A model generated the notes under the pieces. It had not been told where the DNA came from and did no database searches. It worked only from the letters and a program-made list of their open reading frames with translations. The translations under genes and the position numbers were made by a program. Below are positions 1-6,598 of a DNA stretch of 62,658 bases, in pieces (positions within the stretch are counted from its first letter, which is position 1; every line of letters begins with the position of its first letter). The DNA is from a bacterium (GTDB taxonomy: Bacteria; Sumerlaeota; Sumerlaeia; SLMS01), in NCBI GenBank assembly GCA_016125005.1, contig WGMQ01000052.1:1-62658 (forward strand). The letters are read 5' to 3'.

Positions 1-127
1 GGGGCTCGCTTACTTTAGGGGCGTCCGTGTTGCATCAAGAAACCGTAAGCGCCTCGCGTGCCAGCGCCGAAATAAATCGACTGCCATTTATCACTCAATG
101 CCATTGCCATTTATCACTGAAAACTAC
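1..127. mobile_element. Probable end of an IS21-like insertion element
   Basis: On the minus strand the lipoprotein reading frame stops abruptly and is followed by sequence beginning TGTAG. Just inside, the 14-mer AGTGATAAATGGCA occurs twice (105-118 and 82-95 on the plus strand, period 23 bp). IS21-family elements are known to begin with TG and to carry several terminal repeats that bind the transposase, so the layout fits one end of such an element. No transposase is visible in the 127 bases, so the family call is inference. The window edge may lie inside the element. Confidence 0.45.
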
Positions 128-861
128 ACCCAGTAGGTGTCCGCCTTCTCCGTCACGATGCGGTCGCCCGCGTTGTAGGCGGTCATCCGGAAGGCGCCGT
201 TGCCCACGAAGGTCTTCGGTGCATTTGCCCAGCCCGGTCCGCCCGCTTCCACGGCCTTGCGGTTCAGCGGCAGCCAGCAGGCAAAGTACGTCACCACGGG
301 GAAGTTTGGAACCGGACGTGTGAGCCGATAGACCAGCGTGTGATCATCCTCGGCAATGACGCCCTTCAGTGTGGCGTTCGAGTTCAGGCCGCCCGCCTCG
401 TAGTAGGCTTCGCCCCCTTCGATGAAGGGCATGACGAGCGAGGCGTAGGGCGCCGCCACATTCTTGGTCAGCAGCCGCTGCACTGAGTAGACAAAGTCAC
501 CTGCGACGACCGGGTCCCCGTTATGCCACTTGGCGTCGGGCCGCAGCTTGAAGGTCCAGACGCGATGGCTCTCGTCGTGCGTCCATTCCATGGCGACCCC
601 GGGCGTCGGCATCGCATCGCCGTCGAGGACGATCAGTCCTTCCATCAACGGGTGAAGGGCCTTGTTGTCGGGGATGACGGTGACGAAGGTCGGATCGAGG
701 GATTTGGGCTCGGCGGCCAAGTTTATTCGGAGCGTTTTCCCGGCAGCTTGACGGCTGGACGACCCTCCCGCCTTGGTCTCGCTGTCCCCTCCACCGCAGC
801 CGGTGGCGAGGAAACATACAGCCGCGATCATCAGCCAGCAGCCGAGCAAACGAATTTTCAT
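124..861 (-). pseudogene. Truncated oligopeptide-type ABC transporter substrate-binding lipoprotein (SBP family 5)
   Basis: This gene encodes the N-terminal 245 residues of a periplasmic solute-binding protein of the OppA/DppA type (SBP_bac_5), which delivers peptides to an ABC importer. The first 22 residues form a lipoprotein signal (lipobox LATGC, Cys22 followed by glycines). A Gly/Ser-rich spacer follows, and then family motifs such as EPKSLDP, the WTF.LR.D.KWHNGDPV block and GNGAFR. A GGAGGA ribosome site lies about 9 nt before the ATG. Family members are usually 500 or more residues long; this one stops directly after ADTYWV, where the family normally continues, and the sequence beyond looks like an IS end. 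It is therefore probably disrupted and inactive. No permease or ATPase partner is adjacent. Confidence 0.8.
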
Positions 862-958
862 AGTGGATCAATCCTCCAAAGTTAAATGAAGGAGAGACGG
901 TACGCACCCAAGGGAGCGCGCGACAAGGACAACCGACCCGCGCTCAATCCACAAGGAG

Positions 959-2731
959 TCAGCGCGTGTCCGGGATGATGAGGCGACGCTCGCCGGGAGG
1001 AACCTCGATCCGCGCCGAGCCCCCTGTCATGCTCCAGACGGAGTAGTCCGTCGAGGACGTGCTGAGGCTCTTGACCAGCACGCGGGGGCGTACCTCGCCC
1101 GTCGGCATCACGATCAGTCGCCCGCTCGCGATGTTCTCGATCGTGGCGTCGGAAACGGTGATCGCGTGAGGAGGATAGATCACCCGGCGGTCGGACTTCG
1201 ATTGGTCGTTCCCGATCACCATGATGACCTTGTTGGAGTCGCTGTGAGGGAGTATCCCCGCTAGGGAGCGACCGATGAAGCCATCTCCCGCGGATGGAGG
1301 CGGTGGCCATGAGAGCAGCACCTTCGCGCCAGTCTCGGCGACCAGGTCGGCGTTCGGTCCCTTGACGACGGCAAGGAAGGGCTCCCGTGCCTCCAGCGCC
1401 TGCGCTGCCAGCGTGGGGCTCACCCGAGGCTGCATGCGGCCGAGAAAAAACTGGGTCGCATACGGTACATCGACGAATGTCAGGTCGTTTGCCGAGATTC
1501 CCGCGCCCTTGAGTGCCGCACCGAAGGACTGCGCATCCAGCGTTCGCTGCACGTCCTGATCATAGCGACGCGCCACATGATAGTATCCGGTGAAGCCAGC
1601 AATCGCCAGCAAAAGGACCGCGACCCAGCCCGCCGTCCACCCGCGGGTGGGACGGATGCTGAGGGCCGCGACAAGCAACGGCGCCCCGATCACCGCCGCC
1701 AGCGGTGTCAAAGGCATGTAGAGAGACTGACGCTGGTGATTGGCCAGGCTGAACATGACAAGACCCAGCGCGAAAGCCGTGGCCAGCGGCAGCGCCAGGC
1801 GGCCCGCCGGGGTGCTGCGTCCCTTCCAAATCGCCCATCCCAGCGCCGGAAATGTGAGAAGCGACCAAGGAGCGAACTGCTGGAGGAAGTAGACTGTCGG
1901 CTTCCACCAGGTGGGATTGCCTGTCGTTCCCTTTGCGTGATTCACCAATTCCTTCCCGATCATCTTGTCGATCAGCGCCTGTCCCTCCACCAGCCATGCC
2001 AGCAAAAACCAGCCGCCGGTGATGAACAGAAAGAGGCCCAGGCCAGCTGCGTTCTGGACCAGTGGGAAGTGCCAACGCTCATCCTTGTCGCGTCCGGCCA
2101 GAAGAGCGCCGGGAATTGCGAACGAGGCAATCAGGACACCGACCGGTCCTTTGGTCAGTGCGGAGAGAGCAGCCACGAACCAGAACCAGATCCACGATGT
2201 CTTGCCGCGCATCGCCGCCAGGATCAGCAGGATCATCGCCAGTGTCTCGAACGTGAGCAGGCTGTCGGTTCGGATGAGGAGAAGCTGGCGCCCACCCATC
2301 ATGGACACCTGATAGGTGATCGCGGCCACAAGCGCTGTCAGGTTGCCGAGCGGCCTGCGCGCGCCAAAGAAAATCAGGAGCAACGTCCCGAGGGTCGCCA
2401 GACCGTTCACCAGATAGGGGAACGCGAGTCCGTGGTACCCCGTCAAAGCCATGGGGACTGCACAGGCCCAAGTGTAGAGCGGCGGCTTGGAGGTGATGTC
2501 CCCCGTGTCGTCCCGCTGTACGATCCAGTTACCATTCACCACCGCGTCCATGACGTAGGCAATCGCCTTGTCCTGGTCGTCGTCATTGATCGAGGGGGGC
2601 GCCGTGGCGCGGACCGCGAACAGGGCGCTCCAGGTGACGAGGATCAACAGGAGGCACGCCGCGACGGACGGCGCGGACGATGCGGCCTCGGGTCGGAGCG
2701 CTCGCTCCGGACGGTTCTTCGATCTGGTCAC
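959..2731 (-). CDS. GT-C family membrane glycosyltransferase (ArnT/PMT-like, GT39/GT83 type)
   Basis: This 590-residue integral membrane protein resembles the PMT/ArnT superfamily, which transfers a sugar from a polyprenyl-phosphate donor to lipid A, protein or another envelope acceptor. The first TM helix (about residues 25-45) is followed by an acidic loop with DDDQDKA, where GT-C enzymes carry the catalytic Asp. An SKPPLYTW motif comes next, then about ten hydrophobic segments to residue ~390 with the conserved TKGPVG loop near residue 195. The C-terminal ~200 residues look like a soluble periplasmic domain. The start is a GTG without a clear ribosome site, so the N-terminus is tentative. 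The acceptor and sugar cannot be deduced. The gene lies about 100 bp upstream of the truncated lipoprotein in the same direction. Confidence 0.75.
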   Translation of the reverse strand: MTRSKNRPERALRPEAASSAPSVAACLLLILVTWSALFAVRATAPPSINDDDQDKAIAYVMDAVVNGNWIVQRDDTGDITSKPPLYTWACAVPMALTGYHGLAFPYLVNGLATLGTLLLIFFGARRPLGNLTALVAAITYQVSMMGGRQLLLIRTDSLLTFETLAMILLILAAMRGKTSWIWFWFVAALSALTKGPVGVLIASFAIPGALLAGRDKDERWHFPLVQNAAGLGLFLFITGGWFLLAWLVEGQALIDKMIGKELVNHAKGTTGNPTWWKPTVYFLQQFAPWSLLTFPALGWAIWKGRSTPAGRLALPLATAFALGLVMFSLANHQRQSLYMPLTPLAAVIGAPLLVAALSIRPTRGWTAGWVAVLLLAIAGFTGYYHVARRYDQDVQRTLDAQSFGAALKGAGISANDLTFVDVPYATQFFLGRMQPRVSPTLAAQALEAREPFLAVVKGPNADLVAETGAKVLLSWPPPPSAGDGFIGRSLAGILPHSDSNKVIMVIGNDQSKSDRRVIYPPHAITVSDATIENIASGRLIVMPTGEVRPRVLVKSLSTSSTDYSVWSMTGGSARIEVPPGERRLIIPDTR

Positions 2732-2840
2732 GAAAGCTGTCGGCGACCTCCGCGCCTTGCATCGTCGCCAACCCGTTTTGGGGCAACGACAAAGGGATGC
2801 GGCTCACATTCAGGCGCCGCCATCCCCCTGAAAACGAAGA

Positions 2841-2866
2841 TCCCTGCCAGTTGAAGCTGGCAGGGA
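2841..2866 (-). terminator. Rho-independent terminator after the HU-like gene
   Basis: A perfect 10-bp stem (TCCCTGCCAG / CTGGCAGGGA) closes a 6-nt loop. On the minus strand it is followed by TCTTCGTTTTC. It lies about 40 nt past the stop of the HU-like gene. Confidence 0.75.
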
Positions 2867-2907
2867 CATTCGCTCGCAGGAGAGGTATAGGAGATTGCTT
2901 GGTTGGG

Positions 2908-3264
2908 TTACTTCTTGGCGGCGCCGAGGACGGCATCCTTGGCGGCCTTGAGGATGCGGAACTTCAGCACCTTCTTGGCGGGAACCTTCATCGGCTCCTG
3001 GGTCTGGGGGTTCTTGATGGTGCGGGCGGCGCGCTTGCTGATGACGAGCTTGCCGAGGCCGGGGAACACGAAGCCGTTGGCCTTCTTGGCTTCCTTGTAG
3101 GCGGTTTCCAGCAGGATGGTGAGGAGCTCGGCGACCTTCTTCTTGGGCAGATCGGACTTCTCCGCCAGAAGGGTGATGAGCTGGTTCTTGGTCAGGGACT
3201 TGGGAGCAGCCGCTTCCTTCTCTTTGACTTCCTTCTTCGGCGCGCTCGCTTCTTTCTTAGCCAT
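2908..3264 (-). CDS. HU/IHF-family DNA-binding protein with lysine-rich N-terminal tail
   Basis: This is a 118-residue histone-like DNA-bending protein. From about residue 24 it matches the HU fold (SLTKNQLITLLAEKS, then GFVFPGLGKLVISKRAART), including the arm region that inserts into the minor groove. Residues 1-23 form a Lys/Ala/Glu-rich extension (MAKKEASAPKKEVKEKE) absent from ordinary ~90-residue HU proteins. An upstream in-frame ATG would add 16 residues, but the ATG chosen here has AGGAG about 8 nt upstream and starts with the usual MAKK. The tail may provide extra non-specific DNA contacts, as in tailed HU proteins of some other phyla; that is inference. It is transcribed alone, divergently from the next gene. 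Confidence 0.88.
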   Translation of the reverse strand: MAKKEASAPKKEVKEKEAAAPKSLTKNQLITLLAEKSDLPKKKVAELLTILLETAYKEAKKANGFVFPGLGKLVISKRAARTIKNPQTQEPMKVPAKKVLKFRILKAAKDAVLGAAKK

Positions 3265-3757
3265 GGATGTGCACTCCTGTGCAGAGAAATGGTGACCGTC
3301 AATCGATGCCACGGAGCTTGTTCTCTTGCCGATGATCTGAACAGGGCTTGAGGAACATCTGCCAGGCAGGTACGCTGGTGAGAAGAGGGCAGAGTGAGCC
3401 CCCGGTGGTCAAACAAAAAAATCACAGAAGCTGTGGAAAAATGCACCTCATTCGCCAACTGACTGCCGAAACTTGGGGAAAACTCCCGCCGCATCGCGAT
3501 TTAGCCCCATCCCATGCAGCTGATCGTGCATCCCGACCGAGCCAAACATTGCCGATAGGGATGTTTGATTACAGACGAGTTGAGTGTTTCAATCTCCTAT
3601 CGAAGCGCTCCCTTTTCCTCCGATCCGCCGGGCGGCTTCGTCTCAAGCCCGTTACTACCTGTGGAAAACTCCCCTTGCCCGAACCGCACCGCATGGAAAC
3701 CGTAACCCCGCGATCCAACCGAGGGTTTCCACCTCCCGCTCCCCGTCCGCTCAGGTA
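3265..3757. other. Divergent intergenic region with repeated TGTGGAAAA boxes and a 25-bp imperfect palindrome
   Basis: These 493 bp lie between two divergent genes and contain no convincing gene. The motif TGTGGAAAA occurs at 3432-3440 and 3660-3668, and a related GGGGAAAACTCCC lies at 3475-3487; GTGGAAAACTCCCC follows the second box. The arms CAAACAT (3543-3549) and ATGTTTG (3561-3567) form an interrupted palindrome typical of a regulator site. The promoters of both flanking genes must lie here, but none is clear enough to call. Confidence 0.4.
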
Positions 3758-4327
3758 ATGCCGATGGCCCGACTTCCCAACGAACGCGACTCCTATCTGC
3801 ACGTCACCAGGCCGCGCAATGCGTGCCTGTTGTGCTCCGCCCCGCTCAACGTCGACGGCCGCCACCCCTCGGTTATCGTACTTTCTGATAAAGAAGAAGC
3901 CATCCGGCAGGACTTCTGTCCCACCTGCTGGGGCCGCATGACCGAGAAGGGCTACTTTTCCTTCTGGGTCACCAAGCGTGTGAATGCACCGAGTGCCGAG
4001 CAGCGCCGCCTCGCCCGCGGCGAGCGCAACGAGGCCCTCTGGCGCCTCTTCAGCGCGCTCCACTCCTCCGGAAACAGCGATCTCGCCCCGCAGCTCTTCT
4101 TCCTCGCCCACCTGCTCATGCGCTACAAGGTCCTGACCTTCAGCGGACTGCGCGACGGCAAGCTGGCGTTCCTCCATCCGAAGCTGGAGGAAACCTACCT
4201 CATCGACGACCTCCCCATCGAGAGCATCGACTTCCTCTCGGTGAAGAACGAAGTCGAGGCCGCGGCTCTGGCCTATGTGCCTGACGCGGACGAGGACCCC
4301 GAGCCGCCTGAGGGCAACCAGGGCTAA
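3758..4327 (+). CDS. Conserved hypothetical protein with two CxxC motifs
   Basis: This 189-residue soluble protein of unknown function begins MPMARLPNERDSYL. It carries a CLLC pair at about residue 26 and a CPTC pair at about residue 56, a spacing that suits one structural zinc site. The middle is helical (RRLARGERNEALWRLF, then a leucine-rich FFLAHLLMRYKVL). The C-terminus is acidic (DADEDPEPPEGNQG). The start was set at the first ATG that excludes a proline-rich low-confidence leader; a second ATG lies 6 nt later. It has no signal peptide and no operon partner. It could be a zinc-ribbon adaptor, but no activity can be assigned. Confidence 0.75.
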   Translation: MPMARLPNERDSYLHVTRPRNACLLCSAPLNVDGRHPSVIVLSDKEEAIRQDFCPTCWGRMTEKGYFSFWVTKRVNAPSAEQRRLARGERNEALWRLFSALHSSGNSDLAPQLFFLAHLLMRYKVLTFSGLRDGKLAFLHPKLEETYLIDDLPIESIDFLSVKNEVEAAALAYVPDADEDPEPPEGNQG

Positions 4328-4350
4328 GATAACAACGCTCGAATGCAATA

Positions 4351-4380
4351 AGCCCCGGCCATCGTATGATGGCCGGGGCT
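4351..4380. terminator. Bidirectional terminator between convergent genes
   Basis: A perfect 13-bp stem (AGCCCCGGCCATC / GATGGCCGGGGCT) with a GTAT loop lies between two convergent genes. The T-runs are short on both sides, so it may act mainly as a stable barrier shared by both transcripts. Confidence 0.8.
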
Positions 4381-4382
4381 TC

Positions 4383-4406
4383 GTCTATACATCTATACGT
4401 CTATAC
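4383..4406. repeat. Three tandem copies of TCTATAC-type 8-mers
   Basis: The 8-mers GTCTATAC, ATCTATAC and GTCTATAC follow each other directly at 4383, 4391 and 4399, between the bidirectional terminator and the end of tpiA. GTCTATAC recurs elsewhere in the window, mostly inside genes; this is the only tandem cluster. Confidence 0.8.
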
Positions 4407-4413
4407 CAGTGCG

Positions 4414-5193
4414 TTAGCGGGCAGCCAGGATGATGTCCGCAAAGTCCTTGGCCTTTAGGGACGCGCCGCCGATGAGGCCACCGTCGATGTCCTTCTGCGC
4501 CAGCAGTTCCTTCGCATTGTCCGGCTTCATGGAGCCGCCGTACTGGATGCGGACCTGGTCGGCGACCGACTGGCCGTAGAGCACGACGAGGATCGAGCGG
4601 ATGTGCGCGTGCACTTCCTGCGCCTGCGCCGGGGTGGCGGTGCGGCCGGTGCCGATGGCCCACACGGGCTCGTAGGCGATGACCGACTCGGCGACCTTCT
4701 CGGCAGGAAGGCCCGCCAGGCAGCCGCGCACCTGGATCTCGACCACACTATTCGTGATACCGAGGTCGCGCTCCTCCAGGAGCTCGCCCACGCACACGAT
4801 GGGCTTCAGGCCCACTTCGTAGCAGGCGCGGATCTTGGCGTTCACCTTGGCGTCGGTCTCGCCGAAATACTGGCGGCGCTCGCTGTGGCCGAGGATCACC
4901 CACTCGACGCCCGCGTCCTTCAGCATGGCGGGGGAGACCTCGCCCGTGTAGGCGCCGCTCATCACCGACTTCCCGTCCTTGCTGACGCTGAAGGCGTTCT
5001 GCGCGCCGAGCTTGATGGGCGTGCCCTTGACGCGCTCGCGAACGGTGGCAATGGAGAGGAACGGCGGGCAGACGGCGATGTCGACGTCCTGCACCGACTG
5101 GACAAGCTGGGCGAGTCCGTTGACCAGGTCGGCGGCTTCGGCCTGAAGGCAATTCAGCTTCCAGTTACCGGCAATGAACTTTTTCCGGGCCAT
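4414..5193 (-). CDS. tpiA: Triosephosphate isomerase
   Basis: This 259-residue cytosolic enzyme interconverts dihydroxyacetone phosphate and glyceraldehyde 3-phosphate in glycolysis and gluconeogenesis. It is a single TIM-barrel domain of normal length. The active-site residues are visible: Lys12 in GNWKLN, His103 in LGHSERR, Glu175 in AYEPVWAIGTG, and the C-terminal phosphate-binding QYGGSMK and GGASL loops. The ATG is preceded by AGGACC about 10 nt upstream. It lies 95 bp downstream of the exporter adaptor gene in the same direction and could be read through from it. No other glycolytic gene is nearby. Confidence 0.97.
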   Translation of the reverse strand: MARKKFIAGNWKLNCLQAEAADLVNGLAQLVQSVQDVDIAVCPPFLSIATVRERVKGTPIKLGAQNAFSVSKDGKSVMSGAYTGEVSPAMLKDAGVEWVILGHSERRQYFGETDAKVNAKIRACYEVGLKPIVCVGELLEERDLGITNSVVEIQVRGCLAGLPAEKVAESVIAYEPVWAIGTGRTATPAQAQEVHAHIRSILVVLYGQSVADQVRIQYGGSMKPDNAKELLAQKDIDGGLIGGASLKAKDFADIILAAR

Positions 5194-5288
5194 GATGGAG
5201 AGGTCCTTTGGAGTGGATTTGGCGGCGCCACTGGCGCCTGCAATCGTGGGTTCAGCGGATCATTTCGCACGGGAGGGGGAAAGGGTAT

Positions 5289-6593
5289 TCATAGCCTCAT
5301 GCCCTCGCGCGTGGTCGAATCGGGCGTGAGCACCAGCGTGTCACCCTCCTGCAAGCCCTCGATCACCTCGACCTCGAAATCGGCCCGCAGCCCCAGCTTG
5401 ATGGTGGTGCGCTGTGCGTGACCGCCGACCGACTTGTAGACGAAGCGGCTGCCGTCCGGATCCTCGAGCACAGCAGAGCGAGGCACGATGAGCGCCGCAT
5501 CCTTGCTTCCCTTTGTATAGCGGGCCAGCACGCGGAAGCCGAGCCCAAGGGCGGCAGGGCGCTCGTCGAGACTGGAAATGACGATCACGCGCTGCTGCTC
5601 CACACCGAGCGACGAGTACTTCGTAAAGCCCGCCGGATCGATCCGCGTGACTGTTCCGCGCAGCGCGGGCATTCCCGTCGAGACGGTGTACTCGACCGGT
5701 GCTCCCACCACGAGGCGATAGGCATCCTGCGTGAGCACGTCCGCCTCTATTTCAAGTTCCTCCAACGTGCCGACCAGCATGACCGGCGTGCCGGCGTTCA
5801 GCGGGCCACCGCCGATCTCATAGCGATCCAGGACGATGCCGTCCACGGGCGATGGCACGCGCGCCAGCTCCAGATCGTGCCGGGCCCGATCCAGACGAGC
5901 GCGCATTTGCTCGATCTGGTGGGTCAGCGATTCCTCCTCCAGCTTCTTCCGTTCGATGCGTCGACGAATCGCATCGGCCTGTGCGCGCGATGAAACCGCC
6001 ATCGCGCGCAGCCGCGCCAGATCGGCCCGACCCCGCTGGACGGCAACGTGCGCCGTACCGGACGCGAGCCGTGCGTCGTCAAGGTCTCGCTCGGCAACGG
6101 CGCTGTCGCCGCTGAGCCTCTCGAGCCGGGCCAGTTCCTTCGCCAGTCGCTCATCGCGCAGGCGCAGGTCCTCCTGGCTGAGTTCCTCGGCGGTCGCATT
6201 GGCCGCAGCGGCCTCCGCGAGAGCCACGGCGTTGGCCAGATCCGCTTCCTCAACGGTATTGTCCTTCAGGATCGCCAGCTGCGATTCCATCTGGAGCATG
6301 TTCGCCTCGGCCTCGTGCACCGCCGTTTCCAGGGGAACCATGTCGATGCGGAAAAGCGATTCGCCCTTCGTCACGCTGTCGCCGGGCTTCAGTTCAATGC
6401 GGGCCACATCCCCGGTCACGGGCATCGCGATGCGGTGCCGAATCTCCAACCGAGTGCGCGCGGGCTCCGTGAATGTCTCGCTGATCGTCCCCTTGCGGAC
6501 CTTCACGACGGGGACTTCCTTCCCGCCACCACACGCGATGGCGAACAGTCCAAGCGCCAGCACCAGTCCACATCTCAACTTTGAATTGTTCAT
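5289..6593 (-). CDS. HlyD/MFP-family periplasmic adaptor lipoprotein of an ABC exporter
   Basis: This 434-residue protein is the membrane-fusion (adaptor) subunit that links the inner-membrane ABC transporter encoded just upstream to the outer membrane. It has an N-terminal lipoprotein signal (lipobox around FAIACGGG), a split lipoyl/barrel-sandwich domain (MPVTGDVARIELKPGDSV, later ARVPSPVDGIVLDRYEIG) and a long helical hairpin rich in Ala, Glu and Arg at about residues 95-240. A beta-barrel and a membrane-proximal domain follow. A GTG at 6602 and an ATG at 6599 overlap the permease stop. The ATG at 6593 is preferred because AAGGAG lies 9 nt before it. A role in DevB/MacA-type export is inferred; the substrate is unknown. 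Confidence 0.85.
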   Translation of the reverse strand: MNNSKLRCGLVLALGLFAIACGGGKEVPVVKVRKGTISETFTEPARTRLEIRHRIAMPVTGDVARIELKPGDSVTKGESLFRIDMVPLETAVHEAEANMLQMESQLAILKDNTVEEADLANAVALAEAAAANATAEELSQEDLRLRDERLAKELARLERLSGDSAVAERDLDDARLASGTAHVAVQRGRADLARLRAMAVSSRAQADAIRRRIERKKLEEESLTHQIEQMRARLDRARHDLELARVPSPVDGIVLDRYEIGGGPLNAGTPVMLVGTLEELEIEADVLTQDAYRLVVGAPVEYTVSTGMPALRGTVTRIDPAGFTKYSSLGVEQQRVIVISSLDERPAALGLGFRVLARYTKGSKDAALIVPRSAVLEDPDGSRFVYKSVGGHAQRTTIKLGLRADFEVEVIEGLQEGDTLVLTPDSTTREGMRL

Positions 6594-6598
6594 CTCCA

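Noticed and set aside
1577..2854. Long plus-strand frame opposite the GT-C glycosyltransferase
   Set aside because: It is a shadow frame rich in Arg, Gln and Glu with no motif; the minus strand has clear TM segments and family signatures.
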